Below, piece after piece: positions 63,814 to 64,000 of a stretch of 64,000 nucleotides of DNA. Both the position numbers and the translations under genes were made by a program. The stretch is from contig NZ_JACVVD010000013.1 in assembly GCF_014534655.1 (NCBI RefSeq), forward strand, positions 99,001 to 163,000, read 5' to 3'. Below the pieces are notes generated by a model. It was given only the letters and a program-made list of their open reading frames with translations. It ran no database searches and was not told the origin of the DNA. Origin of the DNA: Paenibacillus sedimenti. GTDB lineage: Bacteria; Bacillota; Bacilli; Paenibacillales; NBRC-103111. Position 1 is the first letter of the stretch, and every line of letters begins with the position of its first letter.

Positions 63814-63889
63814 TGGAGCTTCCAACCGGGATCGAACCGGTGACCTCATCCTTACCATGGATGCACTCTACCGACTGAGCTATGGAAGC
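63814..63889 (-). tRNA. tRNA-Thr (GGT)
   Basis: Acceptor GCTTCCA/TGGAAGC, anticodon loop ATGGTAA, T-loop GTTCGATCC, encoded CCA end. Second threonine isoacceptor in the array. Confidence 0.94.
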
Positions 63890-63891
63890 AT

Positions 63892-63967
63892 TGGCTCCCC
63901 GAACAGGACTCGAACCTGTGACAACTCGATTAACAGTCGAGTGCTCTACCAACTGAGCTATCAGGGA
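63892..63967 (-). tRNA. tRNA-Asn (GTT)
   Basis: Acceptor TCCCTGA/TCGGGGA, anticodon loop CTGTTAA, T-loop GTTCGAGTC, encoded CCA end. First tRNA after the 5S gene. Confidence 0.94.
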
Positions 63968-63972
63968 ACATC

Positions 63973-64000
63973 GCTTGGCAACGTTCTACTCTCCCAGAAC
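63973..64000 (-). rRNA. rrf: 5S rRNA, 3' end (cut by window edge)
   Basis: On the minus strand the window opens with CTGGGAGAGTAGAACGTTGC followed by CAAGC, the conserved 3' end of 5S rRNA. Only the last 28 bases are inside the window. It shows that the tRNA array is the tail of an rRNA operon. Confidence 0.85.

Overview
The window looks like a chromosomal segment of a Paenibacillus-type Firmicute. The right third carries the conserved Bacillales block ppc - sigW - anti-sigma factor - cdaA - cdaR - glmM - glmS, with a glmS ribozyme in front of glmS. This is followed by a twelve-tRNA array and the 3' end of a 5S rRNA gene, all on the minus strand. The left two thirds is AT-richer accessory DNA full of mobile and defence genes and broken genes.

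The key structural observation is that this accessory DNA sits at attTn7. A 22-bp perfect inverted repeat occurs once at 4980-5001 and once, inverted, at 51639-51660. The right copy starts 30 bp after the glmS stop codon, which is where Tn7-family elements that recognise the 3' end of glmS insert. Both ends carry several further copies of a TAAT-N(6-7)-TGTCAT-like motif, as expected for TnsB binding sites. I therefore read 4980-51660 (about 46.7 kb) as a Tn7-like element or composite island. Left of it, two older right ends seem to be stacked: two further XRE regulator genes (one truncated), each with the same leader layout of 20-bp direct repeats, a GTCCCGATG/CATCGGGAC hairpin and the XRE start.

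Layout: 1-3301, AraC-type regulator (partial), decayed and intact short-chain dehydrogenases, NAD(P)H oxidoreductase. 3481-4963, remnants of two older right ends (XRE pseudogene, RES-domain pseudogene, intact XRE). 5328-7311, SLH-domain surface protein between 22-bp GTGGCTC repeats. 7510-14991, Tn7-like transposition genes: two TniQ/TnsD proteins, TnsC, TnsB and a decayed tnsA, with more tnsB fragments and a 61/62-bp tandem repeat up to 16510. 17400-21328, a three-gene cassette (HNH plus membrane protein, coiled-coil membrane protein, CbxX-type AAA+ ATPase) that I cannot assign to a named system. 21719-25999, two DUF262 proteins with a PD-(D/E)XK-like protein and a small partner. 26416-32644, an AddAB-like helicase/nuclease pair with an amber stop in the helicase-nuclease linker. 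33124-39327, DUF4365-like and hypothetical proteins and a SEC-C protein. 39438-47365, type I restriction-modification hsdM-hsdS-hsdR plus a PIN protein. 47823-50594, a TrlF-like PHP/ATPase. 51011-51346, the end-proximal XRE gene.

Several accessory reading frames (positions 5442, 7510, 14851, 16960, 27022, 47436) are interrupted or ended by TAG with open frame beyond. Decay is the simplest explanation, but the repeated use of one stop codon is worth a check.
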